Virus record (IMG/VR): IMGVR_UViG_3300028394_000281
Location: 1 to 26,196 of that record
Strand: one strand, 5' to 3'
DNA: 26,196 bases
DNA from: a virus
The translations under genes were made by a program, and so were the position numbers. Position 1 is the stretch's first letter. Every line of letters starts with the position of its first letter. The notes under the pieces were generated by a model. That model searched no databases. It worked only from the letters and a program-made list of their open reading frames with translations, and was not told where the DNA came from. Shown piece by piece: positions 16,920 to 22,132 of this stretch.

Positions 16920-17156
16920 TTAAAATGGTGCGTCATCGTCCGCTGGTAAACCCTGATAGCCCTCTTTGGGCTTGGGTGTGTTCATGTATGCCCAACCGTT
17001 CCAGCCGCCATCCATCAGAGGCATACTATCTAACTTGAGCATTGGCCCGTTCTTAGTCTCAATGACTGATCCAATGGTTTGGTAACGGGATTTCTCTTGA
17101 CCCTCTTTGTTTTTGTATTTACCAGAAACAACGGAAATTTCATAAAGTTTAGACAT
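16920..17156 (-). CDS. Small protein with SSB-like acidic C-terminal tip
   Basis: 78 residues. The first half is beta-rich (KLYEISVVSGKYKNKEGQEK; RYQTIGSVIETKNGP) and contains an aromatic-rich WNGWAYMN segment, as could fit a small OB-like or beta-barrel DNA-binding fold. The C-terminus ends DDDAPF, almost identical to the DDDIPF tip of bacterial SSB through which SSB recruits DNA-repair proteins. It is adjacent to an exonuclease and an annealing protein. It starts 8 bases inside the exonuclease 3' end. I infer a ssDNA-binding role; the core is shorter than a classical SSB OB fold (about 110 residues). Confidence 0.6.
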   Translation of the reverse strand: MSKLYEISVVSGKYKNKEGQEKSRYQTIGSVIETKNGPMLKLDSMPLMDGGWNGWAYMNTPKPKEGYQGLPADDDAPF

Positions 17157-17766
17157 TCTTGACTTTCATAAGTTTGTTAATTTTATTGTCCAGTTCAGCA
17201 ATAAATTGGACAATTTCACCCTCGATTAGCCTGATAAACACATTATCCCTTGGGACACGTTTAACAAACAATTGAAGTTCTGTGGGCAGACGATTGTCAA
17301 AAGACACAAAGTCACACCATTCACGGTCTGTGCAAGCCATTTGGAATTGCATTTGCGTGTTGTACTTGCCTGGCACAGTTTCAGACAACAACGTGTCTAT
17401 GTGTGTCGCAGTATTGGGGCATTTGATCTCTAACAATCCATTGTCGCCAATAAGCCCGTCAGGGGAAGCGCCAGCCATTAAAATCTTTGGGTGAGGTATA
17501 AACCCCACTTCATCAACTAAGACGTTGTGAGCAACTTCATAGGACAGTCTAGCTAACGGCTCAGTTTCTGTCCCCCATTGCATTGCAGCATTAGTAAAAC
17601 TTTCACCTTTTTGGTTAGTCAAGCGCTCACAAATCAACTGAGCCATGTAGTTGTCTCGACTTGATGAATAACCCGTCTTGGTCTTGGCAATAATGTCAGC
17701 TACCCGTGAGGCGGTGACTTTACCGATTCGAGCCGCAAACCATTCGTCTGTGCCTTGTTCAATCAT
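17149..17766 (-). CDS. YqaJ-type recombination exonuclease
   Basis: 205 residues with AAGGGAG before the ATG. The N-terminus (GTDEWFAARIGKVTASRVAD) and the catalytic block GASPDGLIGDNGLLEIKCP are diagnostic of YqaJ/lambda-exo-like nucleases of the PD-(D/E)XK superfamily; D103, E113 and K115 are the expected metal-binding and catalytic residues, with Gln-rich YNTQMQFQMA following. Such enzymes resect one strand of double-stranded DNA, giving a 3' tail for the annealing protein encoded two genes upstream. All motifs are intact. Overlaps on both sides imply one transcript. Confidence 0.88.
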   Translation of the reverse strand: MIEQGTDEWFAARIGKVTASRVADIIAKTKTGYSSSRDNYMAQLICERLTNQKGESFTNAAMQWGTETEPLARLSYEVAHNVLVDEVGFIPHPKILMAGASPDGLIGDNGLLEIKCPNTATHIDTLLSETVPGKYNTQMQFQMACTDREWCDFVSFDNRLPTELQLFVKRVPRDNVFIRLIEGEIVQFIAELDNKINKLMKVKNV

Positions 17767-17968
17767 GTTTCATCTCCCTTACATATTGTGCAAAACTTGC
17801 CGCTGTATCACCAAACGCAATCCTTAGACTTTCAAATTCATGCGCCACTTCTTCCAAAACTCTGTTGCGCTGTGAGGGCGATACATATACATCAAAGTGG
17901 TATGGCTGCCCTTTTATCTTGTTTTCATGCTCAATGCGGTCAAACTCATCGTCTTCGTCTGTTTTCAT
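17759..17968 (-). CDS. Hypothetical protein between annealing protein and nuclease
   Basis: 69 residues. Its start overlaps the annealing-protein stop by 4 bases and its stop overlaps the exonuclease start by 8 bases. The protein starts acidic (TDEDDEFDRIEHENKIKGQP), has a short beta part (YHFDVYVSPSQRN) and ends in a helix (EEVAHEFESLRIAFGDTAAS). I do not recognise a family. Its conserved-looking position inside the recombination module suggests a partner or modulator of exonuclease or annealing protein. No Cys/His cluster, signal or membrane segment. Confidence 0.55.
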   Translation of the reverse strand: MKTDEDDEFDRIEHENKIKGQPYHFDVYVSPSQRNRVLEEVAHEFESLRIAFGDTAASFAQYVREMKHD

Positions 17969-18567
17969 AATTTTCCCTTTGCTTCATCTTTGGCTGCAAT
18001 AACTTTCATCTGCCAGGCTTTGTCGCCATCACAAGCGGCATAAGCTACTTTGTAAGCAATCTTTAGTTCATCCTCAGTAGTGGCGTTATGAATAGCTAGA
18101 AACAAGTCTGTCATGCTGTTTGGGTCAATGGTTGACTCAGGTTCTTCACCCTGGGGCAAATCATCACCAGCGTAGATGTATAGGCCAAGGCCATGCAAGC
18201 TAAGTGCTTTTGTCATGCAGCGCATGATTGCCGTGTTGACATTAAAGCTGTCCAATTTATTGGTGATTTCTTTGCCATACTTGTTGACGGTGGTTGTACC
18301 CTCAATGGTAATTGGCTTGTTGGTGTTATCCATTACAGGCAATTGACAAACCATTGGCTTGCCAAACATTGTGACTGTGACCCAAACCATTGCTGTGCCG
18401 TTAATTTCCATGTAGCACTTATCACCAAACATTTGCACAGTAAAACTGGCCTGTGGGTCTGCTTTAAGTGCTTCAGCCCAAGCCCAAGCCCATGACAGAT
18501 AAGTTAGATTTGCTTTCTTTTCTGTATGTTCATTGACATTCAGTTTGAGTAGTTCTTGCACGTTCAT
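17965..18567 (-). CDS. Single-strand annealing protein, Sak/DUF1071 type
   Basis: 200 residues with AAAGGATG before the ATG. It carries the family signature across its length: LNVNEHTEKKANLTYLSWAW near the start, QLPVMDNTNKPI in the middle, AIMRCMTKALSLHGLGLYIY and AGDDLPQGEE toward the end. This is the Sak/DUF1071 group of Rad52-like annealing proteins, which coat single-stranded DNA and pair complementary strands in phage recombination. The C-terminal 50 residues are a helical tail (IHNATTEDELKIAYKVAYAA). Together with the YqaJ nuclease it forms a Red-like two-component system. Confidence 0.85.
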   Translation of the reverse strand: MNVQELLKLNVNEHTEKKANLTYLSWAWAWAEALKADPQASFTVQMFGDKCYMEINGTAMVWVTVTMFGKPMVCQLPVMDNTNKPITIEGTTTVNKYGKEITNKLDSFNVNTAIMRCMTKALSLHGLGLYIYAGDDLPQGEEPESTIDPNSMTDLFLAIHNATTEDELKIAYKVAYAACDGDKAWQMKVIAAKDEAKGKL

Positions 18568-18749
18568 GCTTCATCCTTTAAATAAGCCGTTAGGCGTTTG
18601 ATTCGGTCTTGGTGATAGTCACCCATGCGCTTTGCATATTCTTGAGCGCTGAGAGCCTCTAACAGCTTGCGCTGTGCCATTTCAAGTTCTTTGGCCGCTA
18701 ACTCTTTAGCTGATGGCAAACGTAAATAGTCTTTGATCTTGTCAATCAT
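18564..18749 (-). CDS. Small coiled-coil protein
   Basis: 61 residues, linked to its neighbours by ATGA overlaps on both sides. It is almost entirely helical and charged (SAKELAAKELEMAQRKLLEA; QEYAKRMGDYHQDRIKRL) and likely forms a coiled coil. Similar short helical proteins are common before phage recombination genes, without known function. It contains neither enzyme motifs nor a membrane segment. Confidence 0.62.
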   Translation of the reverse strand: MIDKIKDYLRLPSAKELAAKELEMAQRKLLEALSAQEYAKRMGDYHQDRIKRLTAYLKDEA

Positions 18750-18958
18750 GTTTGTTCCCTTGCTCGAATGGCTTCAGCCAAAGTGTCACCTGCGTATTCC
18801 ACACTATTTTCACAAACCTTGGCACACGCCTCACGCTCATGCTGTGCTACTAGTTTGGCAAATTGTTCGACAAATTCTTTTGGAATTTTCAAATCAGGTA
18901 TATGGTCACAATTTTTATAAGCATGATTAGCCATCTCAATGATTTCATCTTGTGTCAT
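18746..18958 (-). CDS. Small phage early protein, EREACAKVCE type
   Basis: 70 residues from the ATG at 18958, chosen because GAGAGG lies 6 bases upstream and because the upstream part of the frame codes another gene in a different frame. The sequence MTQDEIIEMANHAYKN and LVAQHEREACAKVCE is typical of small phage proteins that carry an EREACAKVCE helix, often at the start of DUF551/ea22-like accessory proteins. Two cysteines lie in that helix. No function is known. It starts 2 bases after the stop of a 30-residue membrane peptide. Confidence 0.62.
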   Translation of the reverse strand: MTQDEIIEMANHAYKNCDHIPDLKIPKEFVEQFAKLVAQHEREACAKVCENSVEYAGDTLAEAIRAREQT

Positions 18959-18960
18959 GG

Positions 18961-19053
18961 TCAGCCTCTCCATGCCAGCATTACGCCAATGCCGCCAAAA
19001 ATGACGATGGCTAAAAAGCACTCAACAAGTGTTTGAATAATTTTGTGTTTCAT
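18961..19053 (-). CDS. 30-residue single-TM peptide
   Basis: ATG at 19053 overlaps the stop of the gene before as ATGA; the stop TGA at 18961 is followed two bases later by the next ATG. The peptide begins MKHKIIQTLVECF, continues LAIVIFGGIGVMLAW and ends RG: a short basic N-terminus and one membrane helix with a GG-I-G packing motif. Tight coupling on both sides is the argument that it is real. It may be a membrane-active early peptide (superinfection or host-membrane modulation); this is inference. Confidence 0.6.
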   Translation of the reverse strand: MKHKIIQTLVECFLAIVIFGGIGVMLAWRG

Positions 19054-19307
19054 ACGGCCTCGCAAGATGTGTAAAAGTTACGTTTGGCTTCCTCAATCAA
19101 ACGCTCATATTCCTCAGAAGGAATGTCATAAGTAACGTCTTTGTCGTTTGCAAAAACAAACACATCGAACATTTCTTTGTAGTCGGGGCCGTGGGGGTAA
19201 TTAAGTTCTTCAGGTAAATGGTCATAACCGACTGTGACGACTTCAACTGTTTCGCCATTGTCGTAAGACACTACGTCTTCAAAACTGTGTTGCAGATTGT
19301 GTTTCAT
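19050..19307 (-). CDS. First gene of leftward early operon, hypothetical
   Basis: 85 residues with TAGGAAAC before the ATG, about 36 bases after the predicted leftward start of transcription. The protein is acidic and beta-rich at the start (SFEDVVSYDNGETVEVVTVG), has an aromatic middle (YPHGPDYKEMFDVFVFAND) and a C-terminal helix (EEYERLIEEAKRNFYTSCEA). I recognise no family. As the first gene from the leftward early promoter it would be expressed at once after infection, where host take-over or anti-defence proteins often sit. Confidence 0.62.
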   Translation of the reverse strand: MKHNLQHSFEDVVSYDNGETVEVVTVGYDHLPEELNYPHGPDYKEMFDVFVFANDKDVTYDIPSEEYERLIEEAKRNFYTSCEAV

Positions 19308-19349
19308 AAGTTTCCTAAATAGACCCCGAGAAGTTCAGGGCATGGGTGT

Positions 19350-19377
19350 ATTGTATAGCAAACTAAACACATAGCAA
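19350..19377 (-). promoter_or_regulatory. Leftward early promoter
   Basis: On the minus strand TTGCTA (plus 19372-19377) lies 16 bases before TACAAT (plus 19350-19355), matching the sigma70 consensus at 4/6 and 5/6. The start point would be near 19343, leaving a leader of about 36 bases with the ribosome site of the 19050-19307 gene. The hexamers coincide with repeated TAGCAA sequences, so a repressor bound to these would block the promoter. Confidence 0.55.
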
Positions 19378-19445
19378 GACTTTTTTATAGGGACTTTCCC
19401 TAATGTTGTATTTATGCAAATATTTAAATGTTTATCTTGCTATAC
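19353..19445. promoter_or_regulatory. Operator-like inverted repeats of the divergent switch
   Basis: GTATAGCAA (19353-19361) is repeated exactly in inverted form as TTGCTATAC (19437-19445); a third copy ATAGCAAG lies at 19371-19378 and its complement CTTGCTAT at 19436-19443. The copies cover the -10 and -35 regions of the two divergent promoters, as lambda-type operators do. Likely target of the Cro-like protein next door. Confidence 0.5.
19388..19402. promoter_or_regulatory. Perfect 15-bp dyad in the control region
   Basis: TAGGGA-CTT-TCCCTA: two perfect 6-bp arms around 3 bases, lying midway between the divergent promoters. It differs from the TAGCAAG repeats, so it may be the site of a second regulator or of a host protein. 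Confidence 0.45.
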
Positions 19446-19452
19446 TTGTTGC
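19438..19452 (+). promoter_or_regulatory. Extended -10 promoter, probably leaderless cro transcript
   Basis: TGCTATACT (TG at 19438-19439, TATACT at 19441-19446) is an extended -10 element; no good -35 lies 16-18 bases upstream. The predicted start base falls at or next to the ATG at 19453, and no Shine-Dalgarno precedes that ATG, so the transcript is probably leaderless. Confidence 0.5.
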
Positions 19453-19608
19453 ATGGACAAACAAAAAGCTATCACATTGGCTGGCTCACAGAGTGAGCTT
19501 GCTAGAATTTTGGGTATTACAAGGGCGGCCGTACATAACTGGAAAACCATTCCAACTGGGCGGCTTTATCAATTGATGGTGTTGCGTCCTGATTGGTTTA
19601 TCGAGTAA
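19453..19608 (+). CDS. cro: Cro-like repressor
   Basis: 51 residues from the ATG at 19453; the longer frame from 19414 adds a Cys-rich, unlikely N-terminus. The protein reads AITLAGSQSELARILGITRA then AVHNWKTIPTGRLYQLMVL, the compact helix-turn-helix of P22 Cro/YdaS-type proteins: a short helix, the turn (LGITRAAV), the recognition helix (AAVHNWK) and the conserved IP.GR. It would bind operator dyads in the region just upstream and turn down both early promoters. The ATG lacks a Shine-Dalgarno site. No CI-like partner lies in the divergent operon. Confidence 0.78.
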   Translation: MDKQKAITLAGSQSELARILGITRAAVHNWKTIPTGRLYQLMVLRPDWFIE

Positions 19609-19628
19609 GATTGTTTGAAACACGGCTA

Positions 19629-19650
19629 GGAACGGATTGATCCCCGTTCC
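19629..19650. terminator. Hairpin after cro
   Basis: GGAACGG (19629-19635) and CCGTTCC (19644-19650) form a 7-bp GC-rich stem with an 8-base loop, about 20 bases after the cro stop. No U-tract follows, so this may be an attenuating hairpin or an antitermination/nut-like element. Confidence 0.4.
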
Positions 19651-19660
19651 GAAAAGGGTT

Positions 19661-19702
19661 ACCACTTCCTCCCCTGCCGCAGTTTCTTTTAAGTGGTTTT
19701 TT
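19661..19702 (+). terminator. Possible weak terminator before replication gene
   Basis: ACCACTT (19661-19667) pairs with AAGTGGT (19691-19697), followed by a run of T to 19702. The 23-base loop makes the stem weak. It could limit read-through from cro into the replication gene. Confidence 0.3.
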
Positions 19703-19715
19703 AAGTGGAAATAAT

Positions 19716-20435
19716 ATGCTTTTGCAGCCAAAAAATTGGTCAGTCTTTCAGCACTATAAAGACCGTTGTCCCCCTTGGATAAAACTTCACCGTGATTTGT
19801 TAAATGACAGATCATTTATGCGCTTGCCTATTGCTAGCAAAGCGCTTGCGCCCATGCTTTGGTTGCTAGCAAGCGAGTCTAAAGATGGTGTTTTTGATGG
19901 CTCATTAGATGAGCTAGTGTTTCGCTTACACATTACTGATAAAGAATACCAAGCTGGTGTTAAGCCATTGATTGATAACGATTTTTTTAATGTTGTTAGC
20001 GGAGTGCTAGCAGAACGCTTGCAAGTTGCTATCCCAGAGACAGAGAGAGAGACAGAGACAGAGACAAAGAAAGAGAAGAAAACGCTCGGCAAACGCCTCG
20101 CTTCTGATTTTAGTTTTCCAATTGAATGGGAACAGTTCTGTCAACAAACAAGACCAGAACTTAGCCCTGTCAAAACCTTTGACCAATTCAAAGATTATTG
20201 GATAGCCCAAGCTGGTCAGAAGGGCGTGAAGCTAGATTGGTTTGCAACCTGGCGTAATTGGGTGAGAAGCACCAACGCACCAAAACAAAACCCTTATGAC
20301 GTTGTGAGGCTCACAATTCCAATGAACAACACACCTGATGCCGCATTGGAGAAAATTAAAGCCGATGACAAAAAGGCAGTTCCCCCATCTTTAGAAGTTT
20401 TGGCAAAAATGGCGGCATTGAGGGCGAAAGCATGA
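19716..20435 (+). CDS. O-like replication initiation protein
   Basis: 239 residues; ATG at 19716 with AAGTGGAAA upstream. The N-terminal domain (WIKLHRDLLNDRSFMRLPIA; LAPMLWLLASESKDGVFDGS) is the winged-helix type found in phage replication proteins that bind origin repeats. A charged linker (PETERETETETKKEKK, about residues 106-121) joins it to a C-terminal domain with FPIEWEQFCQQTRPELSPVK and LDWFATWRNWVRST, a helical part common in O/DnaT-like phage proteins that load the host helicase. The gene itself carries repeated TGCTAGCA palindromes and a GAGACA tract, as lambda O carries its origin. No helicase gene is seen in the window. Confidence 0.72.
   Translation: MLLQPKNWSVFQHYKDRCPPWIKLHRDLLNDRSFMRLPIASKALAPMLWLLASESKDGVFDGSLDELVFRLHITDKEYQAGVKPLIDNDFFNVVSGVLAERLQVAIPETERETETETKKEKKTLGKRLASDFSFPIEWEQFCQQTRPELSPVKTFDQFKDYWIAQAGQKGVKLDWFATWRNWVRSTNAPKQNPYDVVRLTIPMNNTPDAALEKIKADDKKAVPPSLEVLAKMAALRAKA
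19831..20023. other. Iteron-like repeat cluster, candidate replication origin
   Basis: Perfect palindrome TTGCTAGCAA occurs at 19831-19840 and 19863-19872, and its core TGCTAGCA again at 20005-20012. Each is next to a CGCTTGC/AGCG element: AGCGCTTGCG after the first, GCGAGTC after the second, GAACGCTTGC after the third. An AT-rich run of T and A lies at 19980-19990. Position inside the replication protein gene parallels lambda ori in O. Confidence 0.5.
20035..20076 (+). repeat. GAGACA-type purine-rich repeat
   Basis: A tract of repeating GAGACA/GAGAGA units encodes the ETERETETETKKEKK linker of the replication protein. Almost all bases on the plus strand are purines except the C of GACA. It may be part of the origin or only a flexible linker. 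Confidence 0.6.
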
Positions 20436-21088
20436 AAGTTTTACCAATAAACAACTTTGAGGTTGAGCCTTGGTTACTTGAAAAACACTATGCCAAACGT
20501 ATGCCTCAAATCATGTTTGCTTTTGGGCTTTACAAGGATGACATTCTTGTTGGTGTTGTGACTTACGGAATACCCGCCTCACCGCCTCTTTGCATGGGAA
20601 TTTGTGGGAAAGAATATTCAGACAAAGTTTTAGAACTAAACCGAGTTTGTTTGTTGGATAACCACAAAAACGAAGCATCATTTTTAGTGGCTAATTCAAT
20701 CAAATTATTGCCAAAACCAACAATCGTGGTTTCTTTTGCCGACACAAGCCAAGGTCATGTTGGCTACGTTTACCAAGCCACAAATTTTCTTTACACAGGG
20801 CTATCTGCCAACAGAATTGATTGGACAATTAAAGGCCAAGAACATAAACACGCTAAAACCATTGGTGATGGTTTGACATTAGCCCAAATTAAAGAATTGC
20901 ATGGTGATGATTTTTACTATGTCGAGCGTTCAAGAAAACACAGATATATTTTGTTTCATGGCTCAAAGACTGATAAAAAAGTTTTGCGTTCTAAATTAAA
21001 GTATGAGGTTTTTCCGTATCCCAAAGGTGACTCTCAAAGATACGACTCTGGCACTTCTGTCAAAACACAACAACTTTTATTTGTATGA
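20432..21088 (+). CDS. Mom-like GNAT DNA-modification protein
   Basis: 218 residues, overlapping the replication gene by 4 bases (ATGA). The central part reads VLELNRVCLLDNHKNEASFL (residues 66-85), then IVVSFADTSQGHVGYVYQAT and NFLYTG (98-123), matching the phage Mu Mom group of GNAT-fold proteins, which modify adenine in phage DNA (methylcarbamoylation) and protect it from restriction enzymes. The N-terminal part has LLEKHYAKRMPQIMFAFGLY and LVGVVTYGIPASPP, also family-like. A C-terminal HGSKTDKKVLRSKLKYEVFP part is basic. It is much closer to Mom than to ordinary acetyltransferases. The exact product in this phage is inferred. Confidence 0.72.
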   Translation: MKVLPINNFEVEPWLLEKHYAKRMPQIMFAFGLYKDDILVGVVTYGIPASPPLCMGICGKEYSDKVLELNRVCLLDNHKNEASFLVANSIKLLPKPTIVVSFADTSQGHVGYVYQATNFLYTGLSANRIDWTIKGQEHKHAKTIGDGLTLAQIKELHGDDFYYVERSRKHRYILFHGSKTDKKVLRSKLKYEVFPYPKGDSQRYDSGTSVKTQQLLFV

Positions 21089-21651
21089 GCGATTACGAAG
21101 CAAAGACTGTTGAGGTAACTGATGATTTAGGTATTGTCAGATTTGCCAAACTTGAGGATATGCCTTACATAATTTCTTTGTCAAAAAAGGAAAGCGTCAG
21201 TTTAGGCTTTATTCCGAAAATGGCATACGAGGCTGCAATCACAGGAATTAAAACTGGTGACAGATGGAGTAATGTTTGCAATGACAAATTGTTTGTAATT
21301 GTTTGCAATGGTGATTTGGTAGGTTTTTGTTTAGCAAGTTTTGGAATACCAAACGCTATTAGCAAAAAAGGAAAGATTGCTCAGATTTGTTTGCAGACAG
21401 ATGCAAGGAAGTTGTTGCGTGGCAGATTGCTCTTGGATACTGTTGTTGACTATGGCAAAACACAAGGCACTATGGCTTTTAGCGCAGGGTGTGCTGATGA
21501 CCTTGAATCAAACATTTTCTGGAAAGCAATGGGTTGGATTTGCATTGCACAAAGATTTGGCATTTCCCACAAAAATACATGGAAGCAAACTAGCAAACGT
21601 GTAATCAATGTTTACCGCTATGACCCTAACGACTTTTTAATTTTATTATGA
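21085..21651 (+). CDS. GNAT-family N-acyltransferase paired with Mom-like protein
   Basis: 188 residues, overlapping the Mom-like gene by 4 bases (ATGA). An N-terminal VRFAKLEDMPYIISLSKKES is the usual GNAT opening, followed by the strand LFVIVCNGDLVGFCLASFG, an AQICLQTDARKLLRGRLLLD segment that holds an acyl-CoA loop-like RxxxRGxxL pattern, and late strands (FWKAMGWICIAQRF; VINVYRYDP). This is a separate GNAT branch from the Mom protein, and the two start-stop overlaps suggest that they are made together. It may supply or finish a DNA modification, or act on a protein or metabolite. Confidence 0.65.
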   Translation: MSDYEAKTVEVTDDLGIVRFAKLEDMPYIISLSKKESVSLGFIPKMAYEAAITGIKTGDRWSNVCNDKLFVIVCNGDLVGFCLASFGIPNAISKKGKIAQICLQTDARKLLRGRLLLDTVVDYGKTQGTMAFSAGCADDLESNIFWKAMGWICIAQRFGISHKNTWKQTSKRVINVYRYDPNDFLILL

Positions 21652-21672
21652 ACAATTTTCAATGGCCTACAA

Positions 21673-21888
21673 ATGACTCCAACAGAATTGGAACACTTCA
21701 GAAACTGCGAAGCCCAAGAGTGGATACGCAGATTCAACCAAAAGAAATTGATGATTGGCTCAACCAAAGCGTTGCTCTGGTGGCAGGGAGTGTGCGTGGA
21801 CTTGGAACGAATCAGAGGAAAGTCAGATACTTTGCTTTTGAAGGACAGAATGACGAGGTTACGAAATGAGGAGAGCAGCAAGAGTTGA
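21673..21888 (+). CDS. Small conserved phage protein, WW/RG type
   Basis: 71 residues. I prefer this frame over the one starting at 21648 (coupled by ATGA to the gene before) because its sequence, TPTELEHFRNCEAQEWIRRF and ALLWWQGVCVDLERIRGK, follows a small phage family with the pattern REW..R....A..WW..V..DIER.RG (DUF7696-like). It ends MTRLRNEESSKS, overlapping the next gene. There is no clear Shine-Dalgarno, so its translation may be coupled through the upstream overlap. Function unknown; strongly helical and basic. Confidence 0.6.
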   Translation: MTPTELEHFRNCEAQEWIRRFNQKKLMIGSTKALLWWQGVCVDLERIRGKSDTLLLKDRMTRLRNEESSKS

Positions 21889-22132
21889 TGCTAACCAAGA
21901 CCAGATAGTTTCTGCCTTGCGTGGTGCAGGTGCATACGTCTGGATTATTGGCTTACCAGTTGACTTGCTGGTTGGCTACAAGGGTCACACCTTTCTGGTG
22001 GAGATTAAAACGGACTCTAAAAAGCGTTTAACGAAGCTACAAGCCGACTTTTTTGAGAATTGGTCAGGTAGTACCTTGGCAAGAATAGATTGCCCTGAAG
22101 CGGCTTTACGCATGATTGGAGTTGTCAAGTGA
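21866..22132 (+). CDS. VRR-NUC-like nuclease
   Basis: 88 residues, overlapping the gene before by 23 bases. The pattern DANQDQIVSALRGAGAYVWI, then PVDLLVGYKGHTFLVEIKTD, is that of the VRR-NUC group of PD-(D/E)XK nucleases: Asp33, Glu46 and Lys48 stand as the metal-binding and catalytic triad, then LTKLQADFFENWSG. Members cleave branched or damaged DNA. The usual GxPD motif reads PVD here, a one-residue shift. The stop overlaps the next GTG start (GTGA). Confidence 0.75.
   Translation: MRRAARVDANQDQIVSALRGAGAYVWIIGLPVDLLVGYKGHTFLVEIKTDSKKRLTKLQADFFENWSGSTLARIDCPEAALRMIGVVK

Noticed and set aside
21648-21869. 73-residue frame as the main gene after the GNAT
   Set aside because: Its sequence shows no family pattern, while the frame at 21673 carries a known small phage pattern; kept only as a possible coupling peptide.
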